From: Halopseudomonas pelagia CL-AP6
Lineage (GTDB): Bacteria > Pseudomonadota > Gammaproteobacteria > Pseudomonadales > Pseudomonadaceae
Length of the DNA: 64,000 nt
Reading direction: 5' to 3'
Assembly (NCBI RefSeq): GCF_000410875.1
Contig: NZ_AROI01000008.1
Location: 62,001 to 126,000, forward strand
Of the stretch, positions 37,270-46,146 are shown one piece after another (within the stretch, counting starts at the first letter, position 1; the number at the start of each line of letters is the position of its first letter). Position numbers and translations under genes: made by a program. The notes under the pieces are model-generated. The model did not search any database. It saw only the letters and a list, made by a program, of their open reading frames with translations, and was not told the DNA's origin.

Positions 37270-40200
37270 TTAGCGCGGCATCATGCGTACGCCGTCAAGC
37301 TCACTTAAAGGCCGCGGATGGCCTAGATGATAGCCCTGAGCATAGTCCACACCGATCTCGGTCAGGCATTCGAGTATCCCTGCACTTTCAACAAACTCCG
37401 CCACTGTGATCAGGCCCATTTCATGACCGATGGTGTTGATTGACGCGACCATCGCGCGGGCAATCGGGTCGGTTTCTATATCCTTGACGAACACACCATC
37501 GATTTTCAGCATGTCTACCGGCAGGGTTTTCAGATAAGCGAAGGACGATAACCCCGAGCCAAAGTCATCCAGCGCAAAGCGACAGCCGATGGCTTTGAGC
37601 CGTTGCATGAAAATCACCGCACGGCTCAAGTTAGCAATAGCACTGGTTTCGGTCAGCTCGAAACAGATGCACGCGGCGGGCACCTGGTGCCTCGCCAGGG
37701 TGGCCAACACAAACTCCAGAAAGCTTTCTTCGCCCAGCGACGCGGCAGACAGATTGATGGAATAGTTGCCGGGGTTGCCAGCCATACGCCGCGAGTAATC
37801 ACCGACCCAGGCAAGAAAGTTACCTACCACCCAACGGTCGATGGCGGTGGCCAGTGCATAACGTTCGGCCGCCGGCATAAAGGCGCCAGGTGGAATGATC
37901 CGACCATCGTCAGTGAGCATGCGCACCAGCACTTCATAACTGGGAGTTGCGTCCTGCTGCTGGACGCAGACGATGGGCTGCACATAGAGGCGCAGCCAGT
38001 CGCCGTCCAGAGCCTGGCGCAAGCGATTGACCCACTGCATTTCGCCACGCCGCTCGAGCAGCTGTTGATCATCGGCCTGGTAAATGTGAATACGGTTACG
38101 GCCTGCGTCTTTGGCGGCGTAACAGGCGCTGTCTGCGGCACTGAGCAAGCTGCCCAAGGTTTCGCCCTGCTCAACCTGTACCAGGCCAATGCTCACTCCA
38201 ACCGCAAAGGTCTTGCCCTCCCAACTGAAGCGAAACGCCTCAACCAATGCGCGCATGCCATCGACAATCGGCACCGCTTCCGCCAATGGGCAGCCAGCCA
38301 ACAGCAGTCCGAACTCATCACCGCCCAGCCTGGCGAGCACATCGCTGCTGCGAATGCGGCTTTGAAACAACTTGGCCAGTTGTCGGAGCAATTCGTCACC
38401 CGCCGCATGACCACAGGTATCGTTAACGATCTTGAACTGGTCCAGGTCCATATAGCACAGCACCTGATCGCCGCGTTCCTCCGCGGGAGTGAGTAAGAGC
38501 GCGAGCAAACGGCGCTCAAATTCGGCCCGATTGGTCAGCCCGGTCAAAGTGTCATGGGCGGCCTGATGCGACAGCTCACGGGCCAGCCGACGATTGATGG
38601 TCACGTCGCGAAAGGTCAGCACCGCACCAATGATGTGGCCTTCGGCATCGCGAATGGGCGCCACTGCATCTTGAATCGCCACATCGCTACCGTCGCGCCT
38701 GCGCAACAACAGCACGTTACTTTCACGCCCCTGCATTCCCTGACGATAGCGGCGCAGCAACGCGGTGACCGGATTACCCAGCGACACGCCGGTAAACTCG
38801 TCGAACAGCCGGTAGATATCTTCCAGCGGCCGACCGCGCGCCTGATCACCACTCCACCCAGTCAGCTTTTCGGCGACCGGATTCAGGTAGTTAATGCGGC
38901 TATCCGGCCCGGTGGTGATCACCCCGTCGCCAATCGAGGCCAGGGTGACTTGCGCCAGCACCTTTTCCTGGAACAATTGCTGCTCCACGCGCCTGCGCTC
39001 AGTGATGTCGCGGATCATGCAGGTCAGCAGTTGCTCATCCTCGTGCCCGCGACTGACCGTCAGCTCGGCGACGAACTGCTCGTGACCACGACGACTGAAC
39101 ACCACTTCCTGTTTCAGTTCGCCCCCGGCAAGCGGCTGCGGTAAGCCTTTCCAGTTATCCTCTGCCACCAGCCCCTGTAGGGATAGACCGAGCAAGTCTG
39201 CCGCTTGCAGACCAAACAGCCGCTCGGCACCTGGATTGCAGCTGGCCAGCACACCCTCGGGCGAGCAGGTGACAATGCCGTCACGAATGTCACGAATGAT
39301 CGACTGGGTGGTGCCCACCGCTGCCTGTAGCGCCCGGATCACCTTGTTGTATTGCCCGGCGATTTGACCCACTTCGGTAAACGGCTCGACAGGCACCTCC
39401 TCGGCGAAATGCCCGTCCCGCTGGTGGGTAGCCATAGCTCCAAGCAACTCGACCAGCTCGGTGCGCGCGCCATGTTCCGAGACATTCAGACCGACCATTT
39501 CATCTTCCAGACTCACGCGGATCGGCACTACTCGGTTAAGCAGGCGCAACACCGCCCAGGTCAAACCGAAGGCCCAAAGGCCCGCCACCAGAACCCCCTG
39601 ACCCTGCACCAGAAACTGCTGCCAGCGACTCAAGCCGGTCCCGAGCAATTCCATATCAGCAAACAGTGCCAGCGCCAGCGTGCCCCAAATACCACTGGCC
39701 AGGTGCACCGGCACCGCACCGACCGCATCATCGATCTTCAGGCGGTACATCAGCCGGTCAGCCAAGTACATGACCACGGCGCCGGTCAAGCCGATCAGCA
39801 AGGCGGCCCCGGAGTCGACCACATGCGCACTAGCAGTGATGGCCACCATGCCAGCGATCAGCCCATTAAGCGGGTAGACCGGGTCAACATGCCGCCAGCG
39901 CAACCAGGACAGCGCCATCCCCCCTAAAATCCCGGCGACGCCGGCAAGCACAGTGTTGGCAATAATGCCGGGCACGGTGTTGTCGAAACTGAAGGTGCTG
40001 CCGCCATTAAAGCCAAACCAACCAAACATCAACAACAGGGCGCCAAGCATCGCCATCGGCAGATTGGAGCCGGGCATACTGCGGCCATGGCGGCCCAGCT
40101 CATAACGATCCTGGCGCGGCCCCAGCACCAGCACTACCGCCAGTGCGATCCAGCCACCAATACTGTGGACTACCGTGGAGCCGGCAAAATCGACGAAGCC

Positions 40201-40662
40201 CTGCGCCGCCAGCCAGCCTTGACCATCGCTGAAACTGCCGCCCCAGGCCCAATGACCGAAGAAGGGGTAAACCAGCCCGGCGGCCAGCACGGTAACCAGC
40301 AGGTAGCCGCTGAAGCGCATGCGCTCCGCGGCAGCGCCGGAGACGATAGTCGCGGCGGTGGTACAGAACATAGCCTGGAACAGAAAGAACGCCGACTGCC
40401 AGGTATCCAGAAACGACAGCATGACAAAGCCCGTGCCAAACCAGCCATGCTCACTGGCGCCGAACATGATGCCGAAGCCAAATAGCCAGTAAAGCAGTAT
40501 GGCGACACTCAGGTCAGCCATGTTCTTCACCGCTACGTTGATGGTGTTCTTACTGCGGGTGAGACCCGCCTCAAGGCAGAGAAAGCCCAGCTGCATGTTA
40601 AACACCAAGCCGGCGCAAAGTACGACCCAGAGCACATCTATCATGGATACGGGCATGGCCAT
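37270..40662 (-). CDS. Ammonium transporter fused to PAS-GGDEF-EAL (c-di-GMP signalling)
   Basis: 1130 residues. Residues 1-395 are a full Amt/Rh channel with both twin-His positions, H166 (FAGSTVVHSIGG) and H320 (DDAVGAVPVHLASGIWG). Two PAS domains follow at about 452-560 and 570-690, then a GGDEF domain with intact GGDEF at 780-784 and an RSSD inhibitory site at 771-774, then an EAL domain with EVL at 910-912, DDFGSG and QGYHLG. Both the cyclase and phosphodiesterase motifs look usable, with EVL a tolerated variant of EAL. The fusion suggests that ammonium binding or flux at the membrane sets c-di-GMP. The start is ATG 40662 or 40656 (AGCAGG precedes). No glnK gene is adjacent. Confidence 0.9.
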   Translation of the reverse strand: MAMPVSMIDVLWVVLCAGLVFNMQLGFLCLEAGLTRSKNTINVAVKNMADLSVAILLYWLFGFGIMFGASEHGWFGTGFVMLSFLDTWQSAFFLFQAMFCTTAATIVSGAAAERMRFSGYLLVTVLAAGLVYPFFGHWAWGGSFSDGQGWLAAQGFVDFAGSTVVHSIGGWIALAVVLVLGPRQDRYELGRHGRSMPGSNLPMAMLGALLLMFGWFGFNGGSTFSFDNTVPGIIANTVLAGVAGILGGMALSWLRWRHVDPVYPLNGLIAGMVAITASAHVVDSGAALLIGLTGAVVMYLADRLMYRLKIDDAVGAVPVHLASGIWGTLALALFADMELLGTGLSRWQQFLVQGQGVLVAGLWAFGLTWAVLRLLNRVVPIRVSLEDEMVGLNVSEHGARTELVELLGAMATHQRDGHFAEEVPVEPFTEVGQIAGQYNKVIRALQAAVGTTQSIIRDIRDGIVTCSPEGVLASCNPGAERLFGLQAADLLGLSLQGLVAEDNWKGLPQPLAGGELKQEVVFSRRGHEQFVAELTVSRGHEDEQLLTCMIRDITERRRVEQQLFQEKVLAQVTLASIGDGVITTGPDSRINYLNPVAEKLTGWSGDQARGRPLEDIYRLFDEFTGVSLGNPVTALLRRYRQGMQGRESNVLLLRRRDGSDVAIQDAVAPIRDAEGHIIGAVLTFRDVTINRRLARELSHQAAHDTLTGLTNRAEFERRLLALLLTPAEERGDQVLCYMDLDQFKIVNDTCGHAAGDELLRQLAKLFQSRIRSSDVLARLGGDEFGLLLAGCPLAEAVPIVDGMRALVEAFRFSWEGKTFAVGVSIGLVQVEQGETLGSLLSAADSACYAAKDAGRNRIHIYQADDQQLLERRGEMQWVNRLRQALDGDWLRLYVQPIVCVQQQDATPSYEVLVRMLTDDGRIIPPGAFMPAAERYALATAIDRWVVGNFLAWVGDYSRRMAGNPGNYSINLSAASLGEESFLEFVLATLARHQVPAACICFELTETSAIANLSRAVIFMQRLKAIGCRFALDDFGSGLSSFAYLKTLPVDMLKIDGVFVKDIETDPIARAMVASINTIGHEMGLITVAEFVESAGILECLTEIGVDYAQGYHLGHPRPLSELDGVRMMPR

Positions 40663-40838
40663 CCTGCTGACTCAATGAGCAAACTGGCACAATGATGGCG
40701 CGGCACGGTGAATAAGCCGTCCTTTGTGCTGCATAAAGGTGCATTAAGACAAACAAGCGGGGCTCATCGGCTCAATACAGTGCGACCGATGCAGTTTCTA
40801 TACCAAACGGAGGGTGATTGTTGCGGGAGCTAGAAGAT

Positions 40839-40865
40839 GCCGCCATGCCACAAAGGCATGGCGGC
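40839..40865 (-). terminator. Terminator hairpin after the CurA-like gene
   Basis: A perfect 11-base stem (GCCGCCATGCC / GGCATGGCGGC) with a 5-base loop lies just past the stop of the reductase gene at 40877. Reading on the minus strand it is followed by ATCTTCT, a weak T-rich tail. Confidence 0.65.
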
Positions 40866-40876
40866 GGATCAACGCA

Positions 40877-41899
40877 TTACTCGGCGACGCGGACCAACTG
40901 CTTGCCAAAGTTCTTGCCCTTAAGCATGCCCTTGAATGCCTCTACTGCATTGTCCAGGCCTTCAGCGATGGTTTCGCGGTACTTGATCTTGCCCGAGGCG
41001 ATCTGCTCGGCCAGATGCGCGGTGATTTCCTGATGCTGGTCCTGCCACTCGGTGACCAGAAAGAAGCGGTGCTCGGGCTTGTCTTCCATCGCGCCAAACA
41101 CATGGAAGGGCGTCTCGACCTTGCTCGCGTCTTCGGCATTGTAAGCCGAGACGTAACCGCAGATCGGTACGCGCGAACCGCTGTTGAGCAGCTTGGCCAC
41201 GGCGCGGGTTACGGCGCCACCGACGTTCTCGAAGTACACATCGATACCGTTCGGGCACGCATCTTTCAGGTCCTGCTCGAGGTTGCCGGCCTTGTAATCG
41301 ACGCACTCGTCAAAGCCCAGCTCTTCGACCACATAACGGCACTTCTCTTCACCACCGGCGACGCCGACAACACGGCAACCCAGCTGTTTAGCGGTCTGGC
41401 CTACTACCGTACCCACCGGACCTGAGGCCGCGGAAACCACGACGGTTTCGCCAGCCTTGGGCTTGCCGACATAGGTCAGGCCGCAATAGCCGGTGCGGCC
41501 AGGCATACCGGCCACGCCAAGATAAGCCTGCAGCGGAATGCCGTGATCTTGCACTTTGTAAACCATCGGCGCATCGCCGGGGATGATGCTGTATTCCTGC
41601 CAGCCGGAGTAGCTGGTGACCACATCGCCGACGGCATAGTTAGGCGACTTGGACTCGACCACACGGCCGACACTTTCACCAACAATCGGCGCACCGATTT
41701 CGATCGGATCCATATAGCCCTTGCTGTCATTCATGCGCGGGCGCATGTACGGGTCCAGAGATAGCCACAAGGTCTTGATCAGTACTTCGCCATCCTTCAG
41801 ATCACGCACCGGCTCCTGCTTGATGACCAGGTCGCCATCCTTGATTTCGCCCTGTGGGCGTTGGTTAAGTACTACTTTGCGATTGCTGTAGGCAGACAT
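40877..41899 (-). CDS. NADP-dependent medium-chain reductase (CurA-like)
   Basis: 340 residues from ATG 41899, preceded by CGAGGCTTTTC; the longer open frame lacks homology. It is a zinc-independent MDR/leukotriene B4 dehydrogenase type: N-terminal substrate domain (LSLDPYMRPRMNDSKGYMDP) and Rossmann domain (ETVVVSAASGPVGTVVGQTA, FENVGG). Relatives include E. coli CurA (NADPH-dependent curcumin reductase) and prostaglandin/alkenal reductases acting on activated double bonds. The true substrate here is unknown. Single gene with its own terminator. Confidence 0.87.
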   Translation of the reverse strand: MSAYSNRKVVLNQRPQGEIKDGDLVIKQEPVRDLKDGEVLIKTLWLSLDPYMRPRMNDSKGYMDPIEIGAPIVGESVGRVVESKSPNYAVGDVVTSYSGWQEYSIIPGDAPMVYKVQDHGIPLQAYLGVAGMPGRTGYCGLTYVGKPKAGETVVVSAASGPVGTVVGQTAKQLGCRVVGVAGGEEKCRYVVEELGFDECVDYKAGNLEQDLKDACPNGIDVYFENVGGAVTRAVAKLLNSGSRVPICGYVSAYNAEDASKVETPFHVFGAMEDKPEHRFFLVTEWQDQHQEITAHLAEQIASGKIKYRETIAEGLDNAVEAFKGMLKGKNFGKQLVRVAE

Positions 41900-42056
41900 G
41901 AAAAGCCTCGAATAGTTGAAAACAGAAAAGGGGGCAAGAACACCCTGACCCACAGAGCATAAACCAGGCTGCCGCCAAGTCACGGAACATCGGGGTATTA
42001 TTCATCGGGCTGATTACCTGACAGTTGGGCGCCCGAAACGCAGGTGGTCAGCCGGC

Positions 42057-42590
42057 TCAGTCCTGGGCCAGATGCTCATTCTTGAGCCTTACGTAATTGG
42101 CTGCAGTATAACTAAAGAAGCTGCGCTCCTTATCGGTCAAGGGTCTGACCTGCCGGGCTGGGCTACCCATGTACAGATAGCCCGATTCCAGTGTGCGCTG
42201 CGCTGGCACCAGGCTGCCTGCGCCGATGATCACCTCGTCTTCGACCACGGCGCCGTCCATGACGATACTGCCCATGCCCACCAACACCCGACTGCCAATA
42301 GTGCAGCCGTGCAACAAAACCTTGTGCCCGATGGTCACATCTTCACCGACCAGCAATGGATAGCCATCCGGATTGAACGGCCCAGCGTGGGTAATGTGCA
42401 GTACGCTGCCATCCTGCACGCTGGTACGCGCGCCAATACGAATATGGTGCATGTCGCCACGGATAACCGTCAGCGGCCAGACCGAGCAGTCATCGCCCAG
42501 CTCCACGTCGCCGATCACTACCGCGGACGGGTCAACAAATACCGCCTGACCCAACTGCGGCGACTTACCGCTTAAGGTGCGTACATTCAT
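42057..42590 (-). CDS. Gamma-class carbonic anhydrase family protein (YrdA/PaaY-like)
   Basis: 177 residues of left-handed beta-helix hexapeptide repeats (AVVIGDVELGDDCSVWPLTV, IGARTSVQDGSVLHITHAGP, VTIGHKVLLHGCTIG). The three metal-binding histidines are at LHIT and GHKVLLH. Family members bind Zn or Fe; only some have carbonic anhydrase activity, others being thioesterase-like accessory proteins. It is divergent from prlC with 119 bases between. Confidence 0.88.
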   Translation of the reverse strand: MNVRTLSGKSPQLGQAVFVDPSAVVIGDVELGDDCSVWPLTVIRGDMHHIRIGARTSVQDGSVLHITHAGPFNPDGYPLLVGEDVTIGHKVLLHGCTIGSRVLVGMGSIVMDGAVVEDEVIIGAGSLVPAQRTLESGYLYMGSPARQVRPLTDKERSFFSYTAANYVRLKNEHLAQD

Positions 42591-42709
42591 GCTCTGTCTC
42601 CATTAAGGAAAGCTCTTGCCACTATTAATAAAATCCAGTGGCCGTGCCAAGCGCCTCGATATTCAATAAGATACACACTATGACTCAGTCAACCTTTTCA
42701 GGAAACTTC

Positions 42710-44758
42710 ATGACCTCGCCCAATCCGCTTCTGCAACCCTACGACCTGCCTCCGTTCAGCAGCATCCGTGCCGAGCACGTCAAGCCCGCCATCGAGCAGG
42801 TTCTGGCAGACAGCCGCGCGACGCTAGCCCAACTGCTGGACAATCCACCTGCGCAATGGAGCTGGGCCAACCTGATCGAACCGCTGGACGACATGGGCGA
42901 GCAGCTCGACCTGGCCTGGTCGCCGGTTCGGCACCTGAATGCGGTGATGAACAGCCCCGAACTGCGCGATGCTTACAACAGCTGCCTGCCGCTGCTGAGT
43001 GAATTCAGCACCGAGATGGGCCAGAACCAGAAGCTGTTTGCCGCCTATCAGCAATTAGCTGAAGGTGAGACCTTCAAGCAGCTGGATCAGGCACAGCAGA
43101 CCATTATCGAACACGCGCTGCGGGACTTCCGCTTGTCCGGCATCGCGCTCCCTGCCGAGCAGCAAAAGCGCTATGGCGAGCTGCAAATGCGCCTGTCAGA
43201 GTTGCAGAGCACCTTCTCCAACCAATTGATGGATGCCACCCAGGCCTGGACCAAGCAGGTCACTGATGTGGCCCAGCTTGACGGCCTGCCAGAGTCAGCA
43301 CTGGCCCAGGCCAAGCAGGCTGCCGAAGCCAAAGCGCTGGATGGCTGGCTGATCACCCTGGAGTTCCCTAGCTACTACGCCGTCATGACCTATGCGCGCG
43401 ACCGCGCCCTGCGTGAAGAGCTGTACACCGCCTATTGCACGCGCGCCTCAGAACTCGGCCCACAGGCTGGCGAGTATGATAACGGCCCGCTGATCACCGA
43501 AATCCTGGCCCTGCGCCAGGAACTGGCCGAACTGCTCGGCTTTGCCAATTTTGCCGAGCTGTCTCTGGCCACCAAAATGGCCGAGAGCACCGATCAAGTG
43601 GTCAGCTTTCTGCGCGACCTGGGCAGCCGCAGCAAGAACTTCGCGGGCCAGGACCTGGCCGCGCTGCGGGAGTTCGCTGCCGAGCGTGGTTGCAATGATC
43701 TGCAGAGCTGGGATGTCGGCTATTACAGCGAGCAATTACAACAATATCGCTATGCCATCTCCCAGGAAGAGCTCAAACCTTACTTCCCGGTCGATACCGT
43801 ATTGACCGGTATGTTCTCGGTGGTCGAGCATCTGTATGGCATTCAGCTGCGCGAAGTCAGCGAGTTTGATCGCTGGCACAAGGATGCACGGCTGTTTGAA
43901 GTGATCGAACAGGGCGAAGTCATCGGCCGCTTCTTTCTCGATCTGTACGCCCGCAGCCACAAGAACGGCGGTGCCTGGATGGACGGCTGCCGTGATCGTC
44001 GACGCCTGCCCAGCGGAGAGTTGCAGCGACCGATTGCCTATCTGGTGTGCAACTTCACTCCGGCAGTTGGGAACAAACCGGCGCTGCTGACCCACGATGA
44101 AGTGACCACGCTGTTCCACGAATTCGGCCATGGCCTGCACCATCTGCTGACTCGCGTTGACTACCCGGCTGCATCAGGGATCAATGGTGTAGCCTGGGAT
44201 GCGGTCGAGCTGCCTAGCCAGTTTATGGAAAACTGGTGCTGGGAGCCCGAGGGCCTGGCGCTGATTTCCGCTCATTACGAATCCGGTCAGCCGCTGCCGA
44301 AAGATCTGCTGGACAAGATGCTCGCAGCGCGCAACTTTCAGTCCGGCATGGGCATGCTGCGCCAGGTAGAACTATCGCTGTTTGATTTCTTGCTGCATCT
44401 GCGGGAAAAGCCCGGTCAGACGGTGCAGGAAGTACTCGATCAGGTGCGTGCAGAAGTGTCGGTATTCCCACCGCCGGCATTCAACCGCTTCCAGAACGGT
44501 TTCGGGCATATCTTCGCCGGCGGTTACGCGGCCGGTTATTACAGCTACAAATGGGCTGAAGTGCTCTCTGCTGACGCCTTCTCGCGCTTCGAAGAGGAGG
44601 GTGTACTGAACGCTGACACCGGCAAAGCCTTCCGCGACAACATCCTGGCCCGTGGTGGTAGCCGTGAGCCGATGGAGCTGTTCGTGGCCTTCCGTGGCCG
44701 CGAGCCAAGCATTGATGCGCTGCTACGCCACAGCGGGTTGACCGAGGAGGCCGCATGA
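42710..44758 (+). CDS. prlC: Oligopeptidase A (M3 family zinc metallopeptidase)
   Basis: 682 residues, matching the roughly 680 of E. coli OpdA. ATG 42710 is chosen (MTSPNPLLQPYDLPPFSSIR) because CAGGAAAC precedes it and the family starts here; an open frame from 42638 adds 24 unrelated residues. The M3 zinc motif HEFGHGLHHLL (HExxH) is near residue 463, and the second zinc ligand region is WDAVELPSQFMENWCWE. It is a cytosolic peptidase that degrades signal peptides and oligopeptides. The last codons overlap the ATG of yheV (ATGA). Confidence 0.94.
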   Translation: MTSPNPLLQPYDLPPFSSIRAEHVKPAIEQVLADSRATLAQLLDNPPAQWSWANLIEPLDDMGEQLDLAWSPVRHLNAVMNSPELRDAYNSCLPLLSEFSTEMGQNQKLFAAYQQLAEGETFKQLDQAQQTIIEHALRDFRLSGIALPAEQQKRYGELQMRLSELQSTFSNQLMDATQAWTKQVTDVAQLDGLPESALAQAKQAAEAKALDGWLITLEFPSYYAVMTYARDRALREELYTAYCTRASELGPQAGEYDNGPLITEILALRQELAELLGFANFAELSLATKMAESTDQVVSFLRDLGSRSKNFAGQDLAALREFAAERGCNDLQSWDVGYYSEQLQQYRYAISQEELKPYFPVDTVLTGMFSVVEHLYGIQLREVSEFDRWHKDARLFEVIEQGEVIGRFFLDLYARSHKNGGAWMDGCRDRRRLPSGELQRPIAYLVCNFTPAVGNKPALLTHDEVTTLFHEFGHGLHHLLTRVDYPAASGINGVAWDAVELPSQFMENWCWEPEGLALISAHYESGQPLPKDLLDKMLAARNFQSGMGMLRQVELSLFDFLLHLREKPGQTVQEVLDQVRAEVSVFPPPAFNRFQNGFGHIFAGGYAAGYYSYKWAEVLSADAFSRFEEEGVLNADTGKAFRDNILARGGSREPMELFVAFRGREPSIDALLRHSGLTEEAA

Positions 44759-45018
44759 CCAGCACCCCGACCACCAAGCGCTTTATCGCCGGGGCTGTCT
44801 GCCCGGCGTGCAGCGCTATGGACACCATTCGGATGTATGAGGTCGATGGCGTACCGAATCGTGAATGCGTCAGTTGCGGTTATGCCGATACGCTGGATGA
44901 GCGCGGCAACTCGGTCCCTCGCGAAGTGCCGACCAGGGTGACCAAGGTCAAGCAGCCCGCACCAGCCACCTCACAAACCGTGCAGTTTTTTCCCAACCCG
45001 CGTCTGAAGAAGAAATAA
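44755..45018 (+). CDS. yheV: YheV-family zinc ribbon protein
   Basis: 87 residues with two CxxC pairs (VCPACSAMDTIRMYEVDGVP, then ECVSCGYADTL) forming a single zinc ribbon, then a basic lysine-rich tail ending RLKKK. Its ATG overlaps the prlC stop, the conserved gammaproteobacterial prlC-yheV arrangement. Function unknown; the tail could contact nucleic acid. Confidence 0.88.
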   Translation: MTSTPTTKRFIAGAVCPACSAMDTIRMYEVDGVPNRECVSCGYADTLDERGNSVPREVPTRVTKVKQPAPATSQTVQFFPNPRLKKK

Positions 45019-45039
45019 TGGCTTGCACAACGGGACAGG

Positions 45040-45684
45040 CTAGTTAGTCTCGCGCAAACGTATTTCGACGCCTAATTGCCGCGACAGGCAAGGCCAATCC
45101 TGCCACAGCGCTATGCGACCGCGCTGGGCAATGATCTGGCGAAAATCATCGAAGGTTTGGCTGCTGAACAGGCTTTCCGGCGCCAAGCCTTCTACCGCCG
45201 TATTCACAGCCAGATCCAATTGGTTGGCAAAGGTATCGCCCAACAGCTGATGCACGATGACATTTGCCCGCGTGGTGTCCAGCGGCAACAGCGGCTCCCC
45301 GCCGTGGGCGATGTAGCGATCATTGACTTCTTCGACCAGCCGGTGAACAAGATAAGCCTCATCCAACAGGGCGAGCATGCCCTGATGGTCCGCGGGCAGA
45401 TCAGGTGGCTGCAAAAAAAAGGCCTCGGCCACCTTTAGAACCGGCAACAGCTGGGCGCGCATATTGGCCGAATCGGCGACCGCCTGCGCCGCCTCCAGGG
45501 TATCCGGCACCTCGGCGATATAACCTTCAGCCAGCCGCTGCAGTGTATCCAGCGGATCATCACCTGGCGTAATAGCGGGATGCAGCTGCAGCAATTGCTG
45601 ACTTAACCACGCGCGCAGGCTGCCCTGTTCGTGCTCCTGAAACTCGGCCACGCGAATACGCTCGCGTAGTGCTGCAATATTCAT
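45040..45684 (-). CDS. Conserved hypothetical protein
   Basis: 214 residues from ATG 45684, which has GGGGAGTG seven bases upstream; a longer frame from 45720 is less likely. I do not recognise a domain. It is mostly helical and acidic, with no signal peptide or membrane segment and no cysteines in the second half apart from one in PCLSRQLGVEIRL. It converges on prlC-yheV with 22 bases between the stops. Confidence 0.75.
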   Translation of the reverse strand: MNIAALRERIRVAEFQEHEQGSLRAWLSQQLLQLHPAITPGDDPLDTLQRLAEGYIAEVPDTLEAAQAVADSANMRAQLLPVLKVAEAFFLQPPDLPADHQGMLALLDEAYLVHRLVEEVNDRYIAHGGEPLLPLDTTRANVIVHQLLGDTFANQLDLAVNTAVEGLAPESLFSSQTFDDFRQIIAQRGRIALWQDWPCLSRQLGVEIRLRETN

Positions 45685-45814
45685 AAAACACTCCCCTATT
45701 TCGCCAGAAACCATCAGCACTAGCTAGCGTCGCAAACTATCGCCACAAAGCATGCCCCGGCAAAGATACCAATGCCCGAACACACGCTAGCAGAGCACTA
45801 TGATATCGTCAAAA

Positions 45815-45831
45815 TGGCTCAGGCTGAGCCA
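45815..45831. promoter_or_regulatory. Perfect dyad in the divergent space before coxB
   Basis: TGGCTCAGGCTGAGCCA is a 7-3-7 perfect inverted repeat in the 462-base gap 45685-46146 between the hypothetical gene and coxB. It lies too far upstream of both starts for a terminator of a called gene, so an operator or small hairpin is possible. Apart from this dyad and the cox promoter I see nothing else in the gap. Confidence 0.35.
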
Positions 45832-45950
45832 ATAAAATGAAATGCAGTTGATCTCACCAGCATCCTCGCCCGCCCTCTGCTGCAGCACCCAATAACACAA
45901 GGCTACAAGTGCAGTCTTGACAGATATCAAAAAATAAAGACTCCCAGGGA

Positions 45951-45978
45951 TTGCCTTAGAAACTGTCAGGTCTATACT
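45951..45978 (+). promoter_or_regulatory. Promoter of the cox operon, RpoS-type -10
   Basis: TTGCCT at 45951-45956, a 16-base spacer, then TATACT at 45973-45978 preceded by C, giving the CTATACT hexamer-plus-C favoured by sigma-S. In Pseudomonas aeruginosa the aa3 oxidase operon is known to be RpoS-dependent, which fits. The start codon is about 165 bases further on, so the leader is long. Confidence 0.6.
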
Positions 45979-46146
45979 CGAAGCGTCTGGCAGTCTTTTG
46001 GGGGGCCGGTCAGTAGCGCTTGAAGCTGCCTGCGTTAGGGCAAGCCAAGCGACTTATTGCCACGTATTTATCCAGTCCTGATGACTTTTTAAATGCCTTT
46101 CCCCCCGCTACCAGTGCTGAATAAAAAAAATAAAGGGGAACCGGGA

